Assembly (NCBI GenBank): GCA_033344775.1
Contig: JAWPMT010000004.1
Span: 1,984,001 to 2,048,000 of the forward strand
Reading direction: 5' to 3'
DNA: 64,000 nt
DNA from: Cytophagales bacterium
GTDB taxonomy: Bacteria > Bacteroidota > Bacteroidia > Cytophagales > Cyclobacteriaceae
Under the pieces are notes generated by a model that saw only the letters and a program-made list of their open reading frames with translations, did no database searches and had not been told where the DNA came from. The position numbers and the translations under genes are program-made. This document shows, one piece after another, positions 9,203 through 17,000 of this stretch. Every line of letters begins with the position of its first letter. Within the stretch, counting starts at the first letter, position 1.

Positions 9203-9775
9203 ATGAAAAATATTTTCCTTTTGATATGCTGCCTGAGCACCTTTTTGGTGATGGCGCAAGACATTCCCAATCAAGACCGACAGATATCACAAGCCGTCAT
9301 GGCGGCACCCCAGGACCAACGTCCTGATGCCACTGTGTTGGGTTATAACGTCAATGGAGAAGTGGTACTTCTGCGAGAAGGCAGTGGAGATCTGGTATGC
9401 CTGGCCAACAATCCAAGTGCCTCCAAATTCAGTGTGGCATGTTACCACAAAGATCTGGAACCATTCATGGCGAGAGGTCGCGAACTCAAAGCTCAAGGTC
9501 TGGATTTCAAAACCATCTTTGACACCCGGGAAGAAGAAGTGAAATCAGGAAAGTTGCCGCTTCCTCAAAACAGCACGCTGATGGTACTGTCAGGCGATGA
9601 AGATCCTGAAACTGGCTTTATCAGAGATGCTCACACACGATATGTGGTATACATTCCGTTCGCAACGGGAGAAACCACCGGATTATCAGAAAAGCCACTT
9701 GGTGCAGGAGCACCCTGGTTGATGAATCCCGGGACACATCGAGCGCATATCATGATCACTCCACCCAATCCCTAA
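9203..9775 (+). CDS. Secreted hypothetical protein
   Basis: 190-residue protein with a Sec signal peptide (MKNIFLLICCLSTFLVMAQ). No named domain is recognised. The mature protein contains GYNVNGEVVLLREGSGDLVC, two cysteines (DLVCLAN, VACYHKD) that could form a disulfide, and a C-terminal region with PFATGETTGLSEKPLGAGAP and TPPNP, giving the look of a small periplasmic beta-rich fold. It is four bases upstream of the rhodanese lipoprotein gene and so probably shares its transcript. TATCTTTA at about 9160 resembles a Bacteroidota -7 element. Function unknown. Confidence 0.7.
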   Translation: MKNIFLLICCLSTFLVMAQDIPNQDRQISQAVMAAPQDQRPDATVLGYNVNGEVVLLREGSGDLVCLANNPSASKFSVACYHKDLEPFMARGRELKAQGLDFKTIFDTREEEVKSGKLPLPQNSTLMVLSGDEDPETGFIRDAHTRYVVYIPFATGETTGLSEKPLGAGAPWLMNPGTHRAHIMITPPNP

Positions 9776-9779
9776 GTCG

Positions 9780-10160
9780 ATGAAAATTCTGATCCCACTT
9801 CTTGGCCTGCTGATGCTGTCTTGTCAACAGCCTTCTGTCACAAAGGTCATTACCAATGATGAACTGGTAGCGTTGCTCAAGAATCCCGAGGTACAATTGG
9901 TCGATGTAAGGACACCCGGCGAGTGGTCAGATGGCATCATTCCCAACGCCAAAAAGATCAATTATCGAGATGACAATTTCCTGTATCAAATGGAGCAGGC
10001 GCTGGATAAGGACAAGCCCCTGGTTGTTTATTGTGCTGCGGGAGGCCGAAGTGCAGGTGCTGCCAAAAAATTGAGTGAACTGGGGTTCAAAAAGATCTAT
10101 GATCTGGGAGTCGGTTTTACCGGCTGGAAAGCGGCCGGTATGCCTGTGTCGGAGGAGTAA
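9780..10160 (+). CDS. Rhodanese-like domain lipoprotein
   Basis: 126-residue lipoprotein: signal MKILIPLLGLLMLSC with lipobox LMLSC (Cys15), then one rhodanese domain. The active-site loop is C85-A-A-G-G-R-S91, and the substrate-side motif VDVRTPGEWSDG (about 41-52) is intact, so it could carry persulfide or transfer sulfur. The lipid anchor places it in the periplasm or at the outer-membrane inner leaflet. It follows a secreted protein of unknown function by four bases; the two may act together. Confidence 0.9.
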   Translation: MKILIPLLGLLMLSCQQPSVTKVITNDELVALLKNPEVQLVDVRTPGEWSDGIIPNAKKINYRDDNFLYQMEQALDKDKPLVVYCAAGGRSAGAAKKLSELGFKKIYDLGVGFTGWKAAGMPVSEE

Positions 10161-10529
10161 AGATCTGTTTCGGACTTGATCAAGTTTAGAAATTAGATAA
10201 TCAAAGAAATTGATCGAAATGTCGATCTATACTTACCTAATGACCGCCAAGATGATGTTAAATTAAGATTCGTCTACGACCCGGTCACTGCGAAGAATGA
10301 ATCGGACCGACGCGGCAGTCTGATCAGTATCCGTACTACGAAAGCTTAATTGAGATTGCCACGTAAACCGGTGGCCGACGATCCGCCACTGCGGTGCCAT
10401 CGCAATGACGATCCATATCCCTTAAATTAACAGCGTCGGAAGGCGTTTGGCCAAGTGTATGATATTCTTTGTCCAATTGGTTTTTTCCTTCCTAAACTCA
10501 ATTACAGCAACTGAAACCACTTCAATGAG
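10161..10529. other. Non-coding stretch with decayed repeat-like segments
   Basis: No convincing gene is seen. Two segments resemble fragments of intergenic repeats common in this phylum: 10266-10330 (AGATTCGTCTACG ... GGCAGTCTGATCAG) and 10352-10411 (GAGATTGCCACG ... CGCAATGACGA). The latter has the familiar wording of scattered extragenic repeats, with imperfectly complementary ends. The rest is unremarkable up to the tRNA-Arg promoter. Confidence 0.35.
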
Positions 10530-10559
10530 TTGAAAAGATGCGCGATTTTTCTAGTTTTG
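10530..10559 (+). promoter_or_regulatory. Bacteroidota-type promoter of tRNA-Arg
   Basis: TTG at 10530-10532, a 19-bp spacer, then TAGTTTTG at 10552-10559: an exact match to the -33 TTG / -7 TAnnTTTG consensus of this phylum. The tRNA body begins 11 bp after the -7 box, so the transcript starts at or just before the mature 5' end. Confidence 0.65.
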
Positions 10560-10570
10560 CCACCCCAATT

Positions 10571-10642
10571 GGCCTCATAGTTCAAGGGATAGAATAGAAG
10601 TTTCCTAAACTTTAGATCCAGGTTCGAGTCCTGGTGAGGCCA
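10571..10642 (+). tRNA. tRNA-Arg (anticodon CCT)
   Basis: Complete cloverleaf: acceptor GGCCTCA paired with TGAGGCC, discriminator A, D-arm with AGTTCAAGGGATAGAAT, anticodon stem GAAGT/ACTTT with loop TTCCTAA (anticodon CCT, reads AGG), T-arm CCAGG-TTCGAGT-CCTGG. No CCA is encoded. It is preceded by a consensus promoter and followed by the two small leader-like ORFs. Confidence 0.95.
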
Positions 10643-10707
10643 CTTTTCCCTCTCCCAAAAACCTTAAGAGCTATTTTTTCATTAGATTGTCTTAAATAAC
10701 AATTGCT

Positions 10708-10821
10708 ATGAAAAAACTGACACCTAAACAAATGTCCTGTGTGAAAGCAAGTTCCAACACCATTGGAAACATAAGCTCCTTATTTTCTAATGTGCTTTAC
10801 ACTCCTCGTTCATTGGATTAA
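10708..10821 (+). CDS. Small peptide 1 with double-glycine-type leader (putative peptide precursor)
   Basis: A 37-codon ORF from ATG 10708 to TAA 10819-10821. Its N-terminus MKKLTPKQMSCVKAS matches residue for residue in pattern the N-terminus of the next small ORF (MKKIDPDKLITIKAG): MKK-[LI]-x-P-x-x-[ML]-x-x-[VI]-K-A. The pattern fits the bacteriocin-type leader L-x-x-[IV]-x-[GA]-[GS], with KAS at the cleavage position. The remaining 22 residues are rich in Ser, Asn and Thr (SNTIGNISSLFSN) and have no Cys. No Shine-Dalgarno is present, which is normal in this phylum. No maturation or export gene is adjacent. Reality as a gene is inferred from the paired similarity. Confidence 0.45.
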   Translation: MKKLTPKQMSCVKASSNTIGNISSLFSNVLYTPRSLD

Positions 10822-10844
10822 TCGGGCGTCAAAACCAAAAGTTT

Positions 10845-10955
10845 ATGAAAAAAATTGATCCTGATAAACTAATCACGATAAAGGCCGGCATTAAGAGTGA
10901 TGGTCGCCGATTTAACTTTACCAACACTGGGTCAAACGTCGTGGGTTCTGCTTAA
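10845..10955 (+). CDS. Small peptide 2 with double-glycine-type leader (putative peptide precursor)
   Basis: A 36-codon ORF from ATG 10845 to TAA 10953-10955, 23 bp after small peptide 1. The leader-like part is MKKIDPDKLITIKAG, in which KLITIKAG fits the E-L-x-x-I-x-G-G type leader (L-x-x-I-x-A-G). The putative core of 21 residues (IKSDGRRFNFTNTGSNVVGS and a final Ala) is rich in Asn, Ser, Thr and Gly and lacks Cys. The core differs from that of peptide 1 while the leader is conserved, which is how precursor families behave. A 91-residue membrane protein gene follows 37 bp downstream and could be on the same transcript. Confidence 0.5.
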   Translation: MKKIDPDKLITIKAGIKSDGRRFNFTNTGSNVVGSA

Positions 10956-10992
10956 TTTGCTCCAATAAGTGGAGAATAAATCGTAACATCAA

Positions 10993-11268
10993 ATGTCCTT
11001 GCTGAATCGCCTCAAAAACATCTTCCGGGTACAGTCTCACGAAACTCAAATCCTGATCATCGCCATTGCGATTTTCGTCATTGAGTTTTTGAAGCTTACC
11101 TTCTTCTCAGCAATCATTGGAACGATCGTTGTACTTGCCGTTTCCTGGTTCATCTCTTTTTTGATCATCAAGATCTTCGATCGTAATGGCGATTATTCGC
11201 TACAAACGATCTGGAAAACATTGTTGGTTATTTATCTGGTGTATTTACTGGTTTCGTGGTTGTTGTGA
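10993..11268 (+). CDS. Small integral membrane protein
   Basis: 91 residues, mostly hydrophobic: after a short amphipathic, basic start (MSLLNRLKNIFRVQSHETQ) come segments ILIIAIAIFVIEFLKL, AIIGTIVVLAVSWFISFLII and TLLVIYLVYLLVSWLL, i.e. about three membrane helices. No family is recognised. It lies 37 bp after the second leader-like small ORF and is followed by the hflX terminator from the opposite strand. It could be an unrelated membrane protein or a partner (immunity or export helper) of the small peptides; the sequence alone does not decide. Confidence 0.6.
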   Translation: MSLLNRLKNIFRVQSHETQILIIAIAIFVIEFLKLTFFSAIIGTIVVLAVSWFISFLIIKIFDRNGDYSLQTIWKTLLVIYLVYLLVSWLL

Positions 11269-11269
11269 T

Positions 11270-11345
11270 TGTGCTACGCACTGCCTTGCCGGCAGGCAGG
11301 GGTGAACCTCATCCTTCGAGGACCTCAGGGTACGGGGATTTTTCT
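11270..11345. repeat. Short extragenic repeat-like segment
   Basis: The stretch contains the palindromic core CCTTGCCGGCAGGCAGG and, after it, CCTTCGAGGACCTCAGGGTACGG. These wordings resemble scattered extragenic repeats of Bacteroidota genomes. A related CCTGCCTGGCCGGCA-like string is also found near 62080. No coding capacity is seen. Confidence 0.35.
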
Positions 11346-11362
11346 TGGAATGTTTCATAGAA

Positions 11363-11391
11363 AAGCACCTTGAGGCACTCGTAAGGTGCTT
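11363..11391 (-). terminator. Rho-independent terminator of hflX
   Basis: Perfect 9-bp inverted repeat AAGCACCTT (11363-11371) / AAGGTGCTT (11383-11391) with an 11-nt loop. Read on the minus strand, the second arm ends in TTTT. The hairpin overlaps the hflX stop codon. Confidence 0.65.
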
Positions 11392-12535
11392 AGTACTCCT
11401 GTGGCATCACATAATTCGGATAGATCTTAAAGTGGGCTTTGGCCACTTCATCGAAGATCAGTTTTCGTAATTCTTCCAGGTTGAATTTAGTTTTTACGGA
11501 AGTGAAAATGGAAGGAATACTGTGCGCATTAACTTTTTCTACGGCCTCCTCATCGGGAAGCATGTCTATTTTGTTGAACACCTTGATGGTCCGAATATCT
11601 GAAGCGCCAATCTCATTTAGGGTCTCTTCGACAACCCGAATGTGATCTTCGTAGGCAGGATTGCTCACATCCACTACATGCAGTAGCAGATCCGCTTCCT
11701 GCACTTCCGCTAGTGTACTTTTGAATGACTCAATGAGATTGTGAGGCAATTTTCGGATGAAGCCAACGGTATCGGAAAGTAAAAAAGGCACCTGATTGAT
11801 CACTACCTTTCTCACAGTGGAGTCTACCGTCGCAAAAAGTTCGTCTTTGGCATACACTTGCTCCTTACTCAAGGATCGCATTAAACTAGATTTTCCGGCA
11901 TTGGTGTAACCCACCAACGCTACGCGTACAATATTGCTCCTGGACTTTCTTCTCGTCTCGGCTTGCTTCTCTACTTTATCCAACTGCTTACGGAGCAAAG
12001 TGATGCGGTCCCGAATGATTCTTCTATCCGTCTCAATTTCTTTCTCTCCGGCTCCACCCCGAGTACCCGTTCCCCCTCTTTGTCGCTCAAGGTGGGTCCA
12101 CATCCGGGTCAACCTTGGAAGCAAATATTGAAATCTGGCCAACTCTACTTGCGTCTTGGCCTGGGAAGTCTTGGCACGCTTCAGGAAAATATCCAGGATC
12201 AACAAACTCCGATCATAGATTTTTACCTTGAGTTCTTTTTCAAGGTTCCTCAGTTGTGAAGGAGACAGGTCATCATCAAAAATGATCACATCGATCTTTT
12301 CAACCGTGATGTACTCTTTAATTTCTTGCAATTTGCCCTTGCCTACAAAAGTTCGGGTATCCGGGAATTGTAGTTTTTGAGCAAAACGTTTTTTGGTGTC
12401 GATGTTCAGCGTTTGTGCCAGGAACTCCAACTCATCAAGAAACTCCTTGATTTTCAAGTCAGACTCCTGCTTTGGCGCCACGGTTACCAAAATACCAGTA
12501 TCATTCTCTATTTTCGTGTCAATCATCTTTCCCAT
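11390..12535 (-). CDS. hflX: GTPase HflX
   Basis: About 381 residues from ATG 12535 (MGKMIDTK); a start at 12526 (MIDTK) or an upstream extension to 12568 is possible. The ribosome-associated GTPase splits or rescues stalled or heat-damaged ribosomes (family knowledge). In order: N-terminal HflX domain (TLNIDTKKRFAQKLQFPDTR), helical linker, the glycine-rich signature RQRGGTGTRGGAGEKEIETD, then a G domain with G1 GYTNAGKSS, G3 DTVGF, G4 NKID, and a C-terminal tail. Motifs are complete and length is normal. It is a single minus-strand gene, divergent from the polysaccharide block. Confidence 0.97.
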   Translation of the reverse strand: MGKMIDTKIENDTGILVTVAPKQESDLKIKEFLDELEFLAQTLNIDTKKRFAQKLQFPDTRTFVGKGKLQEIKEYITVEKIDVIIFDDDLSPSQLRNLEKELKVKIYDRSLLILDIFLKRAKTSQAKTQVELARFQYLLPRLTRMWTHLERQRGGTGTRGGAGEKEIETDRRIIRDRITLLRKQLDKVEKQAETRRKSRSNIVRVALVGYTNAGKSSLMRSLSKEQVYAKDELFATVDSTVRKVVINQVPFLLSDTVGFIRKLPHNLIESFKSTLAEVQEADLLLHVVDVSNPAYEDHIRVVEETLNEIGASDIRTIKVFNKIDMLPDEEAVEKVNAHSIPSIFTSVKTKFNLEELRKLIFDEVAKAHFKIYPNYVMPQEY

Positions 12536-12641
12536 GGCAAACGGCAAGTTTTTCAGCCCAGTTTGCAAAACTGCTATGTTTCTGTCAATTTTTTGATAAC
12601 ACTAAGCGCTCGATGTTGAAAACGCAATATCAATTCTCAAT

Positions 12642-13751
12642 ATGACTATCGGCATTATCATCAATAAAGCCTGGAACATCTACAACTTCAGAAGTAGCAT
12701 TATCCGACATTTCATTAATGAAGGGCACGATGTTGTGGCCATTGCCCCACGGGATGAATACGTTGAAAGACTTGAAGCTATGGGCTGCAGATTCAGGGAT
12801 TTACCCATGAGTGGAAGTGGCGTCAATCCATTTAGTGACCTTCTGCTGCTATGGCGAATCAGAAGGATCATCAAAGATGAAAAATTGGACGTACTTCTCA
12901 CATACACCATCAAGCCCAATGTATATGGTTCTATCGCAGGTCGTCTACTCAATACGCCAGTCATTTGCAATATCAGTGGGTTGGGAACCACTTTTGTTTG
13001 GAACAATCTGGTTTCAAAAATTGCCATCTTCCTCTACAATGTTTCCGTAAGAAAAGCGTCCCATGTGTTTTTCCAGAACCCTGAGGACATGGAACTATTT
13101 CTGAGCAAAGTGCCAGTTCCGGAAAACAATGTGGGATTGCTCAATGGTTCAGGAATCGATCTTAAATCTTTTTCAGCGGCACCAAAGCTACCCGGAAAGG
13201 CACCTGTTTTTCTGATGATCGGACGTCTCATAATTGAAAAAGGGGCCTATGAGTACGCAGAAGCGGCTCAAATCATTAAACAAGAATTTCCAGCTACTCA
13301 GTTTTGGATGCTCGGGAAATGGGATCAGCTAGACAAACGATCAGTAAAACAGGAAGACCTTGATCACTGGCAAGAAAAAGGATTCATTCATTACAAAGGC
13401 ACGACAGATGATGTCAAAACCATGATCGTTGAAGCAGATGTGGTTGTTCTTCCTTCTTACCGGGAGGGAGCCCCCAGAACATTAATAGAAGCGGGAGCGA
13501 TGAGCCGCCCTCTGATTGCAACAGATGTCCCCGGTTGCAGGCATGTGGTTTCAGATGGTTTCAATGGATATTTGTGTGAAGTAAAGTCCGGCAAGCAACT
13601 AGCTGATGCCATTCGAAAGTACCTGGTCTTAGAAAATCAAGAGAAATTACAGTTAGCGAAAAACAGCCGCATCTACATGGAAAGTAACTATGATGAAAAA
13701 AAGGTGATCATTGCTTATCAAGAAGTAATCTCGTCCATTGTAGTAAAATGA
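12642..13751 (+). CDS. Glycosyltransferase family 4 protein
   Basis: 369-residue GT-B fold glycosyltransferase. The N-terminal domain starts with INKAWNIYNFRSSIIRHFIN and contains YTIKPNVYGSIAG and ISGLGTTFV, characteristic of undecaprenyl-linked GalNAc/GlcNAc-type transferases (PglA/WbnK-like). The C-terminal donor-binding domain has FLMIGRLIIEKGAYEY, then VVLPSYREGAPRTLIEAGAM with the E-x7-E motif of family 4. It is cytoplasmic and builds a lipid-linked repeat unit. The export and chain-length genes that follow (Wza-, Wzc- and CpsB-like) place it in capsule or exopolysaccharide synthesis. The sugar specificity is not resolvable. Confidence 0.92.
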   Translation: MTIGIIINKAWNIYNFRSSIIRHFINEGHDVVAIAPRDEYVERLEAMGCRFRDLPMSGSGVNPFSDLLLLWRIRRIIKDEKLDVLLTYTIKPNVYGSIAGRLLNTPVICNISGLGTTFVWNNLVSKIAIFLYNVSVRKASHVFFQNPEDMELFLSKVPVPENNVGLLNGSGIDLKSFSAAPKLPGKAPVFLMIGRLIIEKGAYEYAEAAQIIKQEFPATQFWMLGKWDQLDKRSVKQEDLDHWQEKGFIHYKGTTDDVKTMIVEADVVVLPSYREGAPRTLIEAGAMSRPLIATDVPGCRHVVSDGFNGYLCEVKSGKQLADAIRKYLVLENQEKLQLAKNSRIYMESNYDEKKVIIAYQEVISSIVVK

Positions 13752-13818
13752 TTATATCAGCTCCTAAGTAGTTGAATTGGAACTTTAACTTTAACTTTAC
13801 AAGGATTTAAGTGCGTCA

Positions 13819-14586
13819 ATGAACAGCAAATTCCCGCCACATTTTTGCGTTATTTTTCTTTTACTTCTGAGTTCCTGCAATGTATACAAGCAGGATATCA
13901 TGTTCAGACTGGATGAAGGAGCAAGCGCTCTTCAGAAATCTGTAGACATGGCCGAACGTAATTATGTTATTCAAGAGGACGATCTCCTGACAATCGATGT
14001 ATTCACCAATGATGGTGAAAGGATCATAGATCCTGATTTCGAATTGATGCGAGATGTTCCATTAAATAATCAAAATCTCCTCACGTTCAACTACCTGGTA
14101 CAGATAGACGGACAGACCAAGTTACCAATGATCGGAAAGGTCGATTTGAAAGGTATGACGATCGATGAAGCAGAAACCAAATTGGAAGAGCTCTATAATC
14201 ACTTTTACAAAGATGTCTTTGTAAAGTTGGCATTTGAAAACAAACGCGTCATTGTACTTGGAGCCCCTGGAGGACAAGTGATCCCATTGGTTAATCAGAA
14301 TATGACCCTCGTTGAAATACTTGCATTATCCGGGGGTGTGGAGTTTGGGGCCAAAGTTCACAATGTAAGAATCGTTCGAGGACCACTATCTAGTCCTACT
14401 GTGTTTGAAATAGATCTCAATACCGTAGATGGCATGAGGCAATCGGTTATTCCAATAGAACCCGGAGACATCATCTATGTTGAGCCATGGAGGAGGCCAT
14501 TCTTTGAAGTGTTGCGTGACCTTTCACCTGTTTTTCAGGCTTCAACAAGTGTCGTCGCCTTAGTCGTTTTAATAAGGACCCTTTAA
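13819..14586 (+). CDS. Polysaccharide export lipoprotein (Wza/BexD-like, SLBB domain)
   Basis: 255-residue lipoprotein: signal with lipobox LLSSC (Cys20). The Poly_export domain follows (NYVIQEDDLLTIDVFTNDGE, then LVQIDGQTKLPMIGKVDLKG and TIDEAETKLEELYNHFYKDV), then an SLBB-type domain (VIVLGAPGGQVIPLVNQNMT, EILALSGGVEFGAK, IEPGDIIYVEPWRR). The C-terminal hydrophobic helix (about 238-253) matches the outer-membrane alpha-helix of Wza proteins. The protein forms the outer-membrane exit pore for polysaccharide. It precedes the Wzc-like gene by 8 bp, so they are cotranscribed. Confidence 0.92.
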   Translation: MNSKFPPHFCVIFLLLLSSCNVYKQDIMFRLDEGASALQKSVDMAERNYVIQEDDLLTIDVFTNDGERIIDPDFELMRDVPLNNQNLLTFNYLVQIDGQTKLPMIGKVDLKGMTIDEAETKLEELYNHFYKDVFVKLAFENKRVIVLGAPGGQVIPLVNQNMTLVEILALSGGVEFGAKVHNVRIVRGPLSSPTVFEIDLNTVDGMRQSVIPIEPGDIIYVEPWRRPFFEVLRDLSPVFQASTSVVALVVLIRTL

Positions 14587-14594
14587 TTTCAGAT

Positions 14595-17000
14595 TTGGAA
14601 CCCAATCATCCGATATCGACTTCAGCAGATAGCTCCAATCCAGTAGACTCGTTCGATCTGGGCAAGATGCTTTTTACGCTGAGGAGAAGCATCATTTGGA
14701 TCATTCTGTTTGTAGTACTGGGAATCACCGGAGCCTACCTCATTGTTAGGTACACCAAGCCCCTCTACGAATCATCTTCAGTCATTAAACTGGATTTCGA
14801 AAGTGAAGCCAATACCCTCGGACTCGTCACCAATGGACAGTTACAGCAGGATAAGGGAATTTCTGGTGAAATAGAAATTCTTCGATCTAACCTCTTCTTG
14901 CGTAAGGTTGTAGAGGCCATTGATTATGATGTGAGCTATCATTACTATGGTCGGTACCTTTCTGATGAGCGGTTTGGTAATTCGCCTTTCATTATTTCTC
15001 ATAAAGTCAAAAATGCCAGCTTCTACGATCGTCCCTTAGACATTACGTTAATTAGTGACGCAGAATTTGAAATTAAGCTTTCAAAAGATGGGGAAAGCAT
15101 CATCAAAGGCAGGTTTGGACAAGATATTGTTACGGAAGACCTGAATTTGCTGGTCGAAAAATCCAAATTTTACGACCAGAGTCTTATCGGTGATACCTAT
15201 TTTTTTATCATCAATAGCGATAACGCGCTGATCAAATATCTGCAAGCGAACAGCACTGTTCAGCCTGAAAATTTTTCAGCACAAACCATAAGGATCAGCC
15301 TAAAAGACTTCAATCGTGTCAAAGCCAGGGCATTTCTCACCGCGATGGACACCCTCTACCTGGAGTACACAAAAGACCAGAAAAATAAGACTATTGACCA
15401 GAAGATTGCATTTCTGGATGAACAAATCGCAGAAACTGAAAACCAGATTCAGGAATACGAAAATTACTTTGAAGAAATCATCATTGAGAATAAAACACTC
15501 AGTCTGGAAGGGGATCTTGCACGCACACTTCAGGAAATTAGCTTACTGGACTCACAGCAGTTAAACATAGAATCCAAAAAAGAGGCATTGGATCAGTTGA
15601 TCACTAATCTCATTAGTGACGAGAGTATAAGAATAGATGCATATACACTCGAACAATTCCCGGGTTTCTTACAGTCTGCCGTGAAAGCATATCAAGAAGA
15701 AATCACGAACCGGTCAGAAAAACTATCTTCCTACAATGAAAACACCTATGTGATTGAGCAGATCGATCACCGTATTTCCATACAAAGAAAAACTTTACTG
15801 CAATCTCTGGATCAATTTAAAAAAGGACTCGATGATGCGTTTTTAGAACTGAGTGTGAAACGTCTCAGGTTAGAGGACAGCTTTTCTCAGCTACCGTCCA
15901 TGGGTAGGGAATACAACAAAATCCGGAGCCTTTTTAACATGCAGGAAAACTTCCTCATGGGGCTGAGGCAAAGCAAAATGGAACTAGAATTAACTAAAGC
16001 GGGTACCGTCACCAATGGAACGCTATTAAGTCCTGCTTCATCACCCGCTACACCAATCAAACCTCAAAAATTACTTATCCTAGGAGCCGGTTTCGTCATT
16101 TCTATTACCATCTCTATGCTTTTCCTGGTGATCAGATACTTACTAAACAATCACATCACGAGTGCGAAAGAGCTTGAAAAATTAATCCCTGTACCCATAT
16201 TGGGCACGGTCCCCTTCTATACTAAAGAAAAACTCCCATTGACTAAATTGATCGTCAATAAAGGCTCTAAATCTGCACTCAGTGAATCTTTGAGGACCAT
16301 CCGTACCAATATGGATTTCCTAAATGTCGACAAAGAAGCTAAGACCGTGACCATCACGTCAACAATCAGTGGAGAGGGGAAGACATTCGTCGCGGTAAAC
16401 CTTGGCGCTATCATCGCCTCAACGAATAAAAAAGTCTGCATCATTGATCTTGACCTCCGTAAACCGAAGGTGCATATGGCTTTCGAACAAGAAGCAAGAC
16501 CTTACGGTTCGAGTACTTATCTAATCGGAAAAAGTAAGTTCGAAGATTGCATCGAGACAACAGCTGTAGAAAACCTTTTTTACTTTCCTGCAGGCCCCAC
16601 ACCTCCCAACCCTTCGGAGTTGGTGCTTAGTGACAAATTCGATGAGTTTTTACAACGCCTCAAAGAAGAGTTTGATTTCATAATTTTCGATACCCCACCC
16701 GTTGGACTGGTTACAGACGCGATCCTTGTGATGAAAAAAACGGACCTGCAATTCTACGTCGTGAAATCACAGTATTCCAGACGAGCATTCACCAGAACGA
16801 TCACTGATCTGGTCAGAGTGAATAAGTTTTCCTCCCTCACTGTGATCTTCAATGGCGTTAAAAGCGGGTATGGGTATGGTTACGGGTATGGTAACTATGG
16901 GTACGGCGGATATGGCTATGGCGGATATGGTTACGGCTATTATGAAGAAAGCGCTAAACCCAAAGGCAAAATTGCCTCGATCATTAGCTCCTTATTCTAA
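14595..17000 (+). CDS. Wzc-like polysaccharide co-polymerase / BY-kinase with Tyr-Gly tail
   Basis: 801 residues from TTG 14595; no closer ATG is in frame. N-terminal Wzz domain with TM1 (about 33-55, IIWIILFVVLGITGAYLIV) and a long periplasmic coiled coil (DQKIAFLDEQIAETENQIQE), TM2 (about 493-516, LLILGAGFVISITISMLFL), then a cytoplasmic bacterial tyrosine kinase: Walker A ISGEGKTFVAVN, Walker A' CIIDLDLRKPK, Walker B FDFIIFDTPP. The C-terminus (about 757-785) is a Gly-Tyr repeat with 12 tyrosines in alternating GY/GGY units, the site of autophosphorylation in this family. It works with the preceding Wza-like pore and is expected to be dephosphorylated by the next gene product, whose ATG overlaps its stop (TAATG). 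Confidence 0.95.
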   Translation: MEPNHPISTSADSSNPVDSFDLGKMLFTLRRSIIWIILFVVLGITGAYLIVRYTKPLYESSSVIKLDFESEANTLGLVTNGQLQQDKGISGEIEILRSNLFLRKVVEAIDYDVSYHYYGRYLSDERFGNSPFIISHKVKNASFYDRPLDITLISDAEFEIKLSKDGESIIKGRFGQDIVTEDLNLLVEKSKFYDQSLIGDTYFFIINSDNALIKYLQANSTVQPENFSAQTIRISLKDFNRVKARAFLTAMDTLYLEYTKDQKNKTIDQKIAFLDEQIAETENQIQEYENYFEEIIIENKTLSLEGDLARTLQEISLLDSQQLNIESKKEALDQLITNLISDESIRIDAYTLEQFPGFLQSAVKAYQEEITNRSEKLSSYNENTYVIEQIDHRISIQRKTLLQSLDQFKKGLDDAFLELSVKRLRLEDSFSQLPSMGREYNKIRSLFNMQENFLMGLRQSKMELELTKAGTVTNGTLLSPASSPATPIKPQKLLILGAGFVISITISMLFLVIRYLLNNHITSAKELEKLIPVPILGTVPFYTKEKLPLTKLIVNKGSKSALSESLRTIRTNMDFLNVDKEAKTVTITSTISGEGKTFVAVNLGAIIASTNKKVCIIDLDLRKPKVHMAFEQEARPYGSSTYLIGKSKFEDCIETTAVENLFYFPAGPTPPNPSELVLSDKFDEFLQRLKEEFDFIIFDTPPVGLVTDAILVMKKTDLQFYVVKSQYSRRAFTRTITDLVRVNKFSSLTVIFNGVKSGYGYGYGYGNYGYGGYGYGGYGYGYYEESAKPKGKIASIISSLF

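Noticed and set aside
10161-11000. CRISPR-like array or integron site near tRNA-Arg
   Set aside because: No regularly spaced identical repeats; the repeat-like words occur once each.
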